DNA of 14,038 bases from JBOFFC01 sp051648405 (GTDB lineage Bacteria > Planctomycetota > Planctomycetia > Pirellulales > Lacipirellulaceae), in contig JBOFFC010000174.1 of the NCBI GenBank assembly GCA_051648405.1, positions 1 through 14,038 on the forward strand, read 5' to 3'. This document shows positions 7,061 to 13,964 of the stretch, in pieces (the stretch's first letter is position 1; each line of letters starts with the position of its first letter). The notes under the pieces are model-generated. The model was not told where the DNA came from. It was given only the letters and a program-made list of their open reading frames with translations, and did no database searches. Made by a program: the position numbers and the translations under genes.

Positions 7061-7381
7061 ATGAAGACCAGGATCGCCATTGACCGCGTGCAGGCCGCCC
7101 AAGACGACATGCGGACGCGGCTCGAGATGAGCACGGCCGAGATCGGCCTCGCGGTGCGGACCACCAACTGCCTCGAAGAGCGGGGCGTGTTCACGGTCCA
7201 CGACCTGCTGAACTGCACCCGCGAAGACCTGCTGAGCATCTCGAACTTCGGCGAGAAGACCTTGGAAGAGGTCTACAAGGCGCTCGAGGGGGTCGGCTTC
7301 TTCCGCCCCAGTCGCCGCCCGAACGACGCCGAGGCCGGACAAGAAATGACCGACCGGCAGATCGAGCGCCACGCCAAGTAG
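7061..7381 (+). CDS. Free-standing RNA polymerase alpha C-terminal-domain-like protein
   Basis: This 106-residue soluble protein is almost entirely an alphaCTD fold (residues ~21-80: two HhH-like segments). In RNA polymerase this domain binds UP-element DNA and activators. Aligned to E. coli alpha, the DNA-contacting residues are largely kept: Arg33 (R265), Asn36 (N268), Gly64 (G296), Lys66 (K298) and Thr67 (S299), plus Glu70 (E302). Lys271 is replaced by Glu39. The family signatures VRTTNCLEERG, VHDLL, EDLLSISNFG and KTLEEV are clear. The alpha N-terminal assembly domain is missing, replaced by a ~20-residue polar leader, so this is not the core alpha subunit. A charged tail (QEMTDRQIERHAK) follows the domain. 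The ATG at 7061 is preceded by GGGAGGG (7044-7050), 10 bases upstream. The gene is transcribed divergently from the helicase and appears monocistronic. It could compete with or assist RNA polymerase at A-rich promoters; the role is unproven. Confidence 0.85.
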   Translation: MKTRIAIDRVQAAQDDMRTRLEMSTAEIGLAVRTTNCLEERGVFTVHDLLNCTREDLLSISNFGEKTLEEVYKALEGVGFFRPSRRPNDAEAGQEMTDRQIERHAK

Positions 7382-7471
7382 ACGTAGGCCACGCGGCATT
7401 CGGCCCGTCATCAGTAGGCCCGTTAGCGGTCGGCTAATCAGCCACAGGACGAACTGCTAGTAACCCGGGGC

Positions 7472-7518
7472 GGCTCGCCGCGGGCGCTCGCGCCGCGGGC
7501 GTGCGCCCTCGGCGAGCC
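7472..7518. terminator. Large GC-rich stem-loop between the alpha-CTD gene and the arrestin operon
   Basis: GGCTCGCCG (7472-7480) pairs with CGGCGAGCC (7510-7518), and inside it GGGCGC (7482-7487) pairs with GCGCCC (7503-7508). The single mismatch between them is C7481/T7509, giving a 16-position stem. It lies 90 bases past the stop at 7381 and 57 bases before the next start. There is no U-tract, so it may be an intergenic repeat element or mRNA-stabilising structure instead. A weak -10-like TACGAT (7533-7538) follows. Confidence 0.45.
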
Positions 7519-7574
7519 TCTCGGCGGCGCGTTACGATGGGGTTGGCTCTTCCACCCCGACCCCGCGCGCCGCG

Positions 7575-8903
7575 ATGCGAGTCCGCTTCCCACTGCTCCT
7601 CAAGAAACGGGGTCGCCGCCGCACCGGCTCGCGGCGCCTCGACCGTGCGGGGGAGCTGCTCTACCACCTGACGTTCGCCGTCTTTGGCGCGATCGGCGTG
7701 TGGTGGTGCCTGACCGACGTGCTGCTGCCGGAGCTCCGGCTGGACCGCGCGGCGCGCGGCTTCGAGCGGGCGCGATGCCGCGTAGTCGATTCGCGCGTGG
7801 TCAGCCGCCCCGGCCTGGCCGAAGACGAATACTGCCCCGAGCTGCTCGTCGAGTTCGCGCCAACCGAGGGGGTCAGGGCGTTGGTCTGGACACGGCACGG
7901 CGTAGGGCGCGACGCTCCGAGCCGGGCCGAGGCCGAGGCGGCCCTCGGGCGGTTTACCGTCGGAGAGGAGCGCGATTGCTGGTTCGACCCGGTCGATCCG
8001 ATCAATCCCGACGGCGTGCGGTTGAGTGTCCGGCGGCGCTGGTGGCCTTGGATGGTGCTCAGCATCCCCGTGTCGCTGTCGCTGGCGGGGCTGGTGGGGC
8101 TCACGGGCTCGCTCACCCGCGGCCAGGCCTCCCCCGAGCACCGCTCCGCCGCGAGACTACGCAGCGCCGGGAGGCTCGCGGCGTTCGCGCTTCCGAGCGC
8201 CGACCGCGTCAACGACAGCCCCGGCGTGCGCCTCGCGTACCGCCTGCCGATGGACGGCGCCGAGGGGTGGCGCGTGCTGGCGATGGCGGCGGTGTGCGTC
8301 CTGTGGAACGCCCTAGCGGGGGTGTTCGTCTATCAGTTGGCTTCGGGCTACCTGTCTCTCGGCGGACGGGTTGGGCTCGCGGCGCTCGCCGTCGCGCCGC
8401 TGGCGGCGACGGGGGCTTGGCTCACGTACTCACTGTGGCGCGACGCGCGGACCATCGGCGGCGTCGGGGTCACGCGCGTCGAGCTGGCGAGTCACCCGCT
8501 GCACCCCGGGGACTCGTGCCGCGGCGTGCTGATGCAGTCGGGCGTGCTGCGTTTGCGCGCCCTCACCATCTCGCTGATCTGCGAAGAAGTCGCGGTCTAC
8601 CGCCAGGGGACCGACACGCGGACCGCGATCGTCGAGGTCGATCGGCTCGAGCTGCACCGCGTCCGGCGCCTGGAAGTCCGCCCGGGCGAGCCGTTCGAGT
8701 GCGAGTTTACGATCACCGTCCCTAGCGACGCGCCGACGTCGTTTGCGTCGCCGCACAACGAGGTCCGCTGGGCCCTCGACGTGGCCGTCGGTTCGCCCCG
8801 CTGGCCGGAGGTGCGACGCCGCTACCCGCTGTGCGTATACCCGCGCGGCGTTGTCGCCGACCCCGCTATCGACGAGCCGCATGCGCTGGAGGCGGTCCTG
8901 TGA
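7575..8903 (+). CDS. Membrane protein with DUF3592-like N-terminal part and arrestin-like C-terminal domain
   Basis: This 442-residue protein has about four membrane helices: ~33-51, ~157-178, ~233-257 and ~262-287. Between the first two, residues ~68-152 (VVDSRVVSRPG, YCPELLVEF, GEERDCWFDPVDP) resemble DUF3592, a small extracytoplasmic or cytoplasmic domain bracketed by two helices. After the last helix, residues ~298-425 look like an arrestin/Spo0M-type beta-sandwich: HPLHPGDSCRGVL, LRALTISLICEE, then FECEFTITVPSDAPTSF and VRWALDVAV, the usual second-half arrestin motif. Arrestin folds bind partner proteins or membranes, so this may be a membrane-tethered scaffold. The N-terminus is strongly basic (KKRGRRRTGSRR), favouring a cytoplasmic start. 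The ATG at 7575 lacks a clear Shine-Dalgarno. The stop overlaps the next start by four bases (GTGA), so the genes are probably translationally coupled. Partner and role are unknown; the domain names are pattern-level assignments. Confidence 0.8.
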   Translation: MRVRFPLLLKKRGRRRTGSRRLDRAGELLYHLTFAVFGAIGVWWCLTDVLLPELRLDRAARGFERARCRVVDSRVVSRPGLAEDEYCPELLVEFAPTEGVRALVWTRHGVGRDAPSRAEAEAALGRFTVGEERDCWFDPVDPINPDGVRLSVRRRWWPWMVLSIPVSLSLAGLVGLTGSLTRGQASPEHRSAARLRSAGRLAAFALPSADRVNDSPGVRLAYRLPMDGAEGWRVLAMAAVCVLWNALAGVFVYQLASGYLSLGGRVGLAALAVAPLAATGAWLTYSLWRDARTIGGVGVTRVELASHPLHPGDSCRGVLMQSGVLRLRALTISLICEEVAVYRQGTDTRTAIVEVDRLELHRVRRLEVRPGEPFECEFTITVPSDAPTSFASPHNEVRWALDVAVGSPRWPEVRRRYPLCVYPRGVVADPAIDEPHALEAVL

Positions 8904-9286
8904 GCGAACCGGTCGCGACGATCGACGCCGAGGTCTGGGTGGAACGCCCCGGCAAGCGCTACCAACCCGGCGATACGCTGCAGGGCCACTTCCGCGTCGA
9001 GGGCCTCGCCGCGGCGACCGTACCGGTCGAGGTGTCGGTGCTGTGGTACACGGCGGGGCAGGGGGAAGAAGACTTCGGCGTGGCGTTCTTCGACCGCCGC
9101 GCCGCGAGCGTCGGCCACGCGAGCGGCGACTTCTCGGCGGTTTTGCCCGAAGGCCCCTTCAGCTACGACGGGCAGATCGTCAAGGTCTGCTGGGCGGCGC
9201 GACTGCGGTGCATGGTTCCGGGAGGGAAGCACCGCGTTGTCGAGGCGCCCTTTTGGCTCGTGCCGAGGGGCGAGGCGACGTCATGA
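8900..9286 (+). CDS. Small stand-alone arrestin-like (Spo0M-type) protein
   Basis: This 128-residue soluble protein has no signal peptide or membrane helix. The sequence is a run of predicted beta-strands in the arrestin-like style: IDAEVWVERPGKRYQPGDTLQGHFRV, VEVSVLWYTAGQGEED, then FSYDGQIVKVCWAARLRCM. It therefore echoes the C-terminal domain of the preceding membrane protein, although similarity is modest. The GTG at 8900 is chosen because GGAGG (8888-8892) sits 7 bases upstream and the start overlaps the previous stop (GTGA). The longer frame from 8831 would overlap the upstream gene by 73 bases and adds only Arg-rich sequence. Its end overlaps the ATPase start (ATGA), making a coupled operon. 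It may pair with the membrane arrestin to form a two-lobe assembly; this is inference. Confidence 0.8.
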   Translation: MSEPVATIDAEVWVERPGKRYQPGDTLQGHFRVEGLAAATVPVEVSVLWYTAGQGEEDFGVAFFDRRAASVGHASGDFSAVLPEGPFSYDGQIVKVCWAARLRCMVPGGKHRVVEAPFWLVPRGEATS

Positions 9287-9948
9287 TTGCCGCGCTCGAC
9301 CCACAGGCCCCCCCTTCGCGGCGCAGCAACCCGTTCGCGACCTGTTGGACGCGGCCCGGCGCGATGGCGTTCGTTCGCTCGGCCGGGGTCGATGCGCCCA
9401 CGGTCGCCGAGCGGCTGGCGACGAACGGCTGGCGCGGTCAGGTGGTCGGGCCGCACGGCGTGGGGAAGTCGGCGCTCCTCGCGGCGCTCGCGCGAATCGC
9501 AACCGAGCGCGGGTTGGCCACGCGTCGCCTGGTGATCGACGCTCGATCGCGCCGACGCGTGCTTCCCCTCCAGATGAACGCCGTGCTGTTCGTCGAGGGG
9601 CTCGAACGCTTGCCGGGCTGGCGACGCTGGCTGCTGCTGGCGACTGCAGCGCGACGCCCCGGCCTCGTCGTCGCACTGCACCGGCCCAGCAGCGCGCCCC
9701 TCGCCGACCTGCCGCTGGTCGCCCAGCTCGCGCCGTCGGAGTCGATGCTCGAGTCGCTCTACCGCTCGCTGGTGGCCGATCGCGAAACGCGGGTCACCCT
9801 CGACGACGCGCGGGAGGCCTTTCGTCGCCACGGTGGAGACTACCGCCGCGTCTGGTTCGACCTGTACGACCTGCACGAAGCGCGCCGGCCGAACCGAGCC
9901 CGAGCGCTAGGCGTATCTGCTACCAGCGCGCGCGGTGGGGGCGTTTGA
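9283..9948 (+). CDS. Small P-loop ATPase of the arrestin operon
   Basis: This 221-residue soluble NTPase has Walker A GPHGVGKS at residues 56-63. The Walker B-like strand is AVLFVEGLERL (100-110), in which Glu105 stands where Asp is usual. A later hydrophobic strand GLVVALHR (127-134) resembles the sensor-1 strand of AAA/STAND-like ATPases. The N-terminal NPFATCWTRPGAMAF (16-30) and C-terminal RHGGDYRRVWFDLYDLHE (182-199) look like conserved blocks of a planctomycete family I recognise only by pattern; I know no characterised member. The C-terminal tail (RPNRARALGVSATSARGGGV) looks disordered. The ATG at 9283 overlaps the previous stop (ATGA), and a weak GAGG (9272-9275) precedes it. It is the last gene of a three-gene coupled operon, so it probably acts on or with the two arrestin-like proteins. 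ATP hydrolysis is predicted but the Walker B change leaves some doubt. Confidence 0.82.
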   Translation: MIAALDPQAPPSRRSNPFATCWTRPGAMAFVRSAGVDAPTVAERLATNGWRGQVVGPHGVGKSALLAALARIATERGLATRRLVIDARSRRRVLPLQMNAVLFVEGLERLPGWRRWLLLATAARRPGLVVALHRPSSAPLADLPLVAQLAPSESMLESLYRSLVADRETRVTLDDAREAFRRHGGDYRRVWFDLYDLHEARRPNRARALGVSATSARGGGV

Positions 9949-10071
9949 GGCGTTCAACGAGCAGTGTCCCGTGCTGTCATCGGTCGTGCGGCGGTCGCGC
10001 GGGCCGCAAAACCGTCAGCCTTCCCCCAGACGGAATCTGCAACCAAATGGGGGTTCGCCTCAAGTAGTTGG

Positions 10072-10101
10072 TTGCCCGCAGGGGGTTGCGCGAGTTAGAT
10101 A
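10072..10101 (+). promoter_or_regulatory. Possible promoter for the Tyr-rich secreted protein
   Basis: TTGCCC (10072-10077) and TAGATA (10096-10101) are separated by 18 bases, giving a leader of about 60 bases before the ATG at 10167. The AT-rich patch TTAGATATTAACG stands out locally. An inverted repeat GCAACCAA (10039-10046)/TTGGTTGC (10068-10075) overlaps the -35 and could be an operator or the 3'-end hairpin of the ATPase operon. Confidence 0.35.
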
Positions 10102-10166
10102 TTAACGATGAGTCTGCGCGACTCCACCAATCGTACCTCTGCGCCGACCCGGAAAGGTCCCGTCGA

Positions 10167-11183
10167 ATGCTCCGTATGACTGCCGCCGTTCGCCTGCACG
10201 CTGCCGTCGCCGTAGCGATCGCGGTCGGGCCGTCGTGGGCCAGCGCGCAATGCTGTGGCGCGACGCCGACCGTCGCCTACTCGCCGGTCATCGCCCCGGT
10301 GGCGGCCGCCCCGGTTACGCCGGTCGTCTACCAGACCACCGCGTCCTACGACGGCTGGTACCCGGGCAAGTACCTGACGACCTTCACGCGCAGCCTGTTC
10401 GGCGGCGGGACGACCTACCAAACCAACTACGCGGCGCCGGCGACCTACACGGCCGCTTATGCTCCGACCTCCTACACAGCGCCGGCGTTCTCCTACACGG
10501 CCGCCTATGCGCCCGCGCCGATGATGCAGACCGCCTATCGCCCGACCTACCCCGCGACGTGGGGACCGGTTGTTGGCGCCTACTCGGTTGGCTACGCACC
10601 GCTCGTGCAGACCGTCGCGCGGCCGGTCGAGTTGAGCGCGGTGGCGATGGCCCCGACGGTCGATTCGTGCGGCGCGTGCTCGGCGTGCGGAGTGACCCAG
10701 GCCGTTTACGACGGGTACGCCCCGACGACGGGCTGCTCGTCGTGCGCGGCGGGCGCCCAAGCGACCTACCTCGGGTCTGCCCCGGCGAGCACCACTCCGC
10801 CGATCGTCTACGGCGACGGCTCGGCCTTCGGCGACAGCGGCACGCCGCGTCCGGCGCTGGCGCCCAACGAGACCCCGACCCAGGACCGCAGCGCGCTCCA
10901 GAAGCAAATCACTCCCGACGCGACTCAGCCCGTGGAACCGACCACCGAGGCCGACGGCAGTGGCGCTTTCTTCCAGGCGCCCCCGCTGTTCGACCCGCGC
11001 GACAAGCTCACGCGGCGCGAGGCGAGCCCGCGCCACCCCGCGCCGACGTGGACTGCCGACTACCGCGGCAACGCCCAGCGTACCCCCGCGGTGCACGCCA
11101 ACCTTTCGCGCGGTGCGATCACCCCCGCGAAGTCGGTGGGCCACCAAGTTGGCGCTAGCGGCTGGACCTCGGCTGCCCGCTAG
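10167..11183 (+). CDS. Secreted Tyr/Ala/Pro-rich protein with Cys motifs, function unknown
   Basis: This is a 338-residue protein of unrecognised function. Residues 1-27 form a signal peptide (AAVAVAIAVGPSWASA, cut before QCC), so it is exported; the Gln before Cys29 argues against a lipobox. Residues ~50-150 are low-complexity, rich in Tyr, Ala, Pro and Thr, with repeats of the form (T/S)YTAAYAP (near 93-100 and 109-116). A Cys cluster follows: CGACSACG (Cys168, 171, 174) and GCSSC (Cys190, 193), which could bind metal or form disulfides. The C-terminal third is polar and Pro/Thr-rich, with FFQAPPLFDPRDKLTRRE at ~268-285. The ATG at 10167 is preferred because GGAAAGG (10151-10157) lies 9 bases upstream; the frame opens at 10068 but the extra residues spoil the signal peptide. 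It may be a cell-surface or cell-wall component. No domain is recognised. Confidence 0.75.
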   Translation: MLRMTAAVRLHAAVAVAIAVGPSWASAQCCGATPTVAYSPVIAPVAAAPVTPVVYQTTASYDGWYPGKYLTTFTRSLFGGGTTYQTNYAAPATYTAAYAPTSYTAPAFSYTAAYAPAPMMQTAYRPTYPATWGPVVGAYSVGYAPLVQTVARPVELSAVAMAPTVDSCGACSACGVTQAVYDGYAPTTGCSSCAAGAQATYLGSAPASTTPPIVYGDGSAFGDSGTPRPALAPNETPTQDRSALQKQITPDATQPVEPTTEADGSGAFFQAPPLFDPRDKLTRREASPRHPAPTWTADYRGNAQRTPAVHANLSRGAITPAKSVGHQVGASGWTSAAR

Positions 11184-11267
11184 TCCGTTGCCCCGCTGGG
11201 GGTGGCGACTCGGGAAAAATGCCGGGAAGTGCTGGCGCCTTGGGGTCGGTTGGGGGCGTTAATCACC

Positions 11268-11297
11268 TTGACCCCCCGCGCACGCGGTTGGTACCTA
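11268..11297 (+). promoter_or_regulatory. Weak possible promoter before the beta-barrel gene pair
   Basis: TTGACC (11268-11273) is a good -35 match, and TACCTA (11292-11297) lies 18 bases downstream as a poor -10. The leader would be about 30 bases. This is the only plausible pair seen in the 148-base gap. Confidence 0.22.
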
Positions 11298-11331
11298 CGT
11301 CCGACGGTTCGGCGCCTTCGGAGTTGGTCGC

Positions 11332-12660
11332 GTGTTCGTGTCCGCTGATTGGCGCTGCTCTGTGCGCTCGACGCGGCTGTTGCGCGCGCTGGCCTTGGGC
11401 GCCGTCGTAACGATTGCGGCAAGCGTCGCGGCCCAGCGCGTGCAGATCCCCGCCGGCGGGGGTTTCGCCCCGGCGACCGCGGCGCCCCCCTCGACGTTCG
11501 CCCCCCCCGCGCCGGCGTGGGCGCCCCCGACGTACTCTGCCCCTCCGTTCTCCGCCCCTCCGCCGACCCCCCCCGGGTTTGGCCTGGGGGCACCGGCGCT
11601 CGACCCGTACGGCGGGAGCGCGCCGTTCGGTCCCCCGCCCGCATCGCTTCCGTACAGCTACAGCGGATCGCCCGCCGGAGCGCTCGGCGCCCCGACACTC
11701 GGTGGCCCCGCTTACGGCGCCCCGGGCTGGGGCGCACCGTCGTACTCGCCCAACGCACCGATCCCCAACGGCGGGTTCGCCAGCGACGGCTCGCCGCTGG
11801 GCTGGCAGCCCGGGTCGTACGGCTTCGAGGGGACCGACGGCTCGACCGTCACGTTCCGGCAGTTCCTCGCGCGGCTTCGCGGCGAGCACACGCTGCTGCT
11901 CGGCGACAACTCAACGAACTCGTTCGAGGTGAACCGAACGGAGATCGCCGCGACGTTCGCGTTCCCGATCGCCGGGCAGATCGAGTCGCCAGTGCTCGTG
12001 ACGCCGGGCTTCGCCTTCAACTGGTTCAACGGCCCCGACGGCGACCCGGCCGCCGTGCCGCGCGGGCCCGATATGCCACCGGTCGTGTTCGACGCCTACG
12101 TCGATTTCTCGTGGTTCCCTAAGTTCACCGAGCGACTCGGCGCCGAGTTCGGGGCCCGGACCGGCGTGTGGACCGACTTCGACGAGGTGAACGAGGACTC
12201 GATCCGTGTGCTCGGCCGCGCGCTGGGCGTAGTGAGCGTCTCGCCGCAGTTCGACGTGCTGTTTGGCGTCGTGTACCTCGACAGGCTCCGCGTGAAGACG
12301 CTCCCCGCCGGCGGCGTGCGCTGGCGGCCGACGCCCGAATGGGACCTGTACCTCGTGTTCCCCAACCCCAAGATCCGTCGCGCGCTCCCCTCGACCGGCG
12401 CCGCCGATTGGTGGTGGTACGTCGCCGGCGAGTACGGCGGGGGCTCGTGGACCGTCAATCGCTCGGGGACCCCCGACCGCATCGACTACAACGACGTCCG
12501 TTTGTCGCTCGGCATCGAGTGGCAGACGAACACCCAGGCGAGTGGCCACGCCGAGGTCGGTTACGCACTCGACCGCGAGCTGCTGTTCGGCGACACCGAC
12601 GACCCGGCCCGCGCGAAGCTCGACGACGCGCTGATGTTTCGCGTTGGCATTGGATACTGA
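11332..12660 (+). CDS. Predicted outer-membrane beta-barrel protein (DUF6268-like) with Pro-rich N-terminal region
   Basis: This 442-residue envelope protein has a signal sequence at ~15-35 (LLRALALGAVVTIAASVAAQ). Residues ~40-160 are a Pro/Ala/Gly/Tyr-rich low-complexity segment, probably disordered and periplasmic or peptidoglycan-facing. Residues ~185-442 alternate polar and hydrophobic residues with many aromatics, as in a beta-barrel, and end in VGIGY with the terminal aromatic typical of outer-membrane proteins. Notable segments are FGVVYLDRLRVKTLPAGG, LVFPNPKIRRAL, WWYVAGEYGGGSW and HAEVGYALDRELLF. These resemble the DUF6268 outer-membrane family, a pattern-level assignment. The GTG at 11332 is chosen because GGAG (11320-11323) sits 8 bases upstream and it gives a basic n-region; GTG 11362 is an alternative without a Shine-Dalgarno. 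The next gene, a paralogue, starts 33 bases later. Function is unknown; a pore or structural role is possible. Confidence 0.75.
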   Translation: MFVSADWRCSVRSTRLLRALALGAVVTIAASVAAQRVQIPAGGGFAPATAAPPSTFAPPAPAWAPPTYSAPPFSAPPPTPPGFGLGAPALDPYGGSAPFGPPPASLPYSYSGSPAGALGAPTLGGPAYGAPGWGAPSYSPNAPIPNGGFASDGSPLGWQPGSYGFEGTDGSTVTFRQFLARLRGEHTLLLGDNSTNSFEVNRTEIAATFAFPIAGQIESPVLVTPGFAFNWFNGPDGDPAAVPRGPDMPPVVFDAYVDFSWFPKFTERLGAEFGARTGVWTDFDEVNEDSIRVLGRALGVVSVSPQFDVLFGVVYLDRLRVKTLPAGGVRWRPTPEWDLYLVFPNPKIRRALPSTGAADWWWYVAGEYGGGSWTVNRSGTPDRIDYNDVRLSLGIEWQTNTQASGHAEVGYALDRELLFGDTDDPARAKLDDALMFRVGIGY

Positions 12661-12693
12661 CCGGCTCCCGTTTCGTCCGAACAGGGTTCTCCC

Positions 12694-13806
12694 TTGACGC
12701 TCGTCGTTCGCAAGCTGCTCGCGCCGCTCTTGATCGTCGCCGCTCTTCACGGACCCGCGTTGGCCGAAGCGCCCGAGCGTGCGTCCCACTGGCTCGACGG
12801 CGCCCCGATCGAGGGCGCCACGCTCGACGAAGCGATCCTCGCCCCGCGCAACGCGGTCGAAGGCCCCGAGTGGCAATCCGCGGGCGAGGTGCGCCTCGCC
12901 CAGAGCTCCGACTTCGCCAACGAAGCGACCGCCCCCGCGCAGCAGACCGACGCCGTCCCGCCGCTGTCGCAGCCACCGCTGCCCGCCGAAGACCGGAGCG
13001 TGTGGCAGGGGATGGAGCTCGAAGGAACGTGGGTGCCGCAGCTCGAAGAGGACGGCCTCGGCGAGTCCGACCTGTCGGCCACGATCAAGCTCGGCCTCCC
13101 CATGCCGCTGATCGGCGGGCCGCTGCTGGTGTCACCTCGGTACGGCCTGCACCTGCTCGACGGCCCCCCCGGCGACCAACTCCCCGCCGGGTACGACGTC
13201 CCGCCGCGGCTGCACGACCTCGAAGTCGGCTTCATGACGTTCCGCGAGCTCGGCGAGCGCTGGCTGCTGAACGTCGGCGTGACGGTCGGAGTCTACGGCG
13301 ACGACGCGAGCCTCGACACGGGCGAGGCGCTCGGCGTCAGCGGCATGGTCGTCGGCATCTACAAGCAGTCGCCCCAGGTGCAGTACGCCATCGGCGCCGC
13401 GTTCCTGAACCGCGACGACCTGCCCGTCGTCCCGGCGGTGGGGGTCATCTACGACACGGGCGCCGTCAAGTACGAGCTCATGATGCCGCGGCCGCGGATC
13501 GTCTGGCGCCTCGACCCGGCCGAAGCGAACGGCGCCGCGGGCCAGGGCGTTCAGCGCGCGATTTACCTGGGGGGCGAGCTCGGCGGCGGGGCGTGGGCCG
13601 TGCAGCGGCTCGACGGATCGACCGACCGCATGAACGTCTCGCGCTTCGGCCTGGTCCTGGGGTGGGAGGCGAAAGGCCCCGGCCGGGGGTCGCGGAACTT
13701 CGAGATCGGCTACCTGTTCGACCGCGAGATCGAGTTCACCGACCTCGAAGAGACCGAGGTCGATCTCGATAACTCGCTGATCGCCCGGGTCGGCGTCAGC
13801 TTCTGA
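12694..13806 (+). CDS. Predicted outer-membrane beta-barrel protein, paralogue of the preceding gene
   Basis: This 370-residue protein has a signal peptide at 1-24 (KLLAPLLIVAALHGPALA, cut before EAPER). A variable linker (~25-105) is acidic and polar, unlike the Pro-rich one of its neighbour. Residues ~105-370 match the neighbour's barrel block by block. ELMMPRPRIVWRL corresponds to LVFPNPKIRRAL, YLGGELGGGAWAVQR to YVAGEYGGGSWTVNR, and FEIGYLFDREIEF to AEVGYALDRELLF. The ends VDLDNSLIARVGVSF and LDDALMFRVGIGY also match. The C-terminal Phe suits an outer-membrane beta-signal. The start is TTG at 12694 with AGGG (12683-12686) 7 bases upstream; no other in-frame start keeps the signal peptide. 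The 33-base gap to the previous stop suggests one operon and an old tandem duplication. Function unknown, DUF6268-like. Confidence 0.75.
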   Translation: MTLVVRKLLAPLLIVAALHGPALAEAPERASHWLDGAPIEGATLDEAILAPRNAVEGPEWQSAGEVRLAQSSDFANEATAPAQQTDAVPPLSQPPLPAEDRSVWQGMELEGTWVPQLEEDGLGESDLSATIKLGLPMPLIGGPLLVSPRYGLHLLDGPPGDQLPAGYDVPPRLHDLEVGFMTFRELGERWLLNVGVTVGVYGDDASLDTGEALGVSGMVVGIYKQSPQVQYAIGAAFLNRDDLPVVPAVGVIYDTGAVKYELMMPRPRIVWRLDPAEANGAAGQGVQRAIYLGGELGGGAWAVQRLDGSTDRMNVSRFGLVLGWEAKGPGRGSRNFEIGYLFDREIEFTDLEETEVDLDNSLIARVGVSF

Positions 13807-13964
13807 TCCCCCCTGGACGACCGCTGGCCCGTCTCCGCCGAAAGCGAGGCTCGAAACGGGACGCCTTCCGGCGAGCCGGACGATCAACTATCCTGACCAA
13901 GTCGGTGGAACGGGTGCGATTCGCCCCCGACGAGCCCCTGCAGTGGGCCTCTGCCGAACACAAT

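Noticed and set aside
7700..8725. A 341-codon plus-strand open frame inside the membrane arrestin gene
   Set aside because: It is extremely Arg-rich and disrupts the membrane helices and arrestin motifs of the coupled frame, so it is a shadow.
10039..10075. Eight-base inverted repeat GCAACCAA/TTGGTTGC as an intrinsic terminator
   Set aside because: The 21-base loop, short stem and lack of a U-tract make it weak as a terminator. It is mentioned only as a possible operator in the promoter entry.
10095..11147. A 350-codon minus-strand open frame opposite the Tyr-rich secreted protein
   Set aside because: The plus-strand frame has a Shine-Dalgarno and a signal peptide, while the minus-strand product is Arg/Gly/Val-rich with neither. 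It remains the least certain strand choice in the window.
12168..13772. A 534-codon plus-strand open frame spanning both barrel genes
   Set aside because: It is out of frame with two genes that have signal peptides and matching barrel motifs. Its product is dominated by Arg, Ala and Pro with no motif, a typical GC-rich shadow despite its length.
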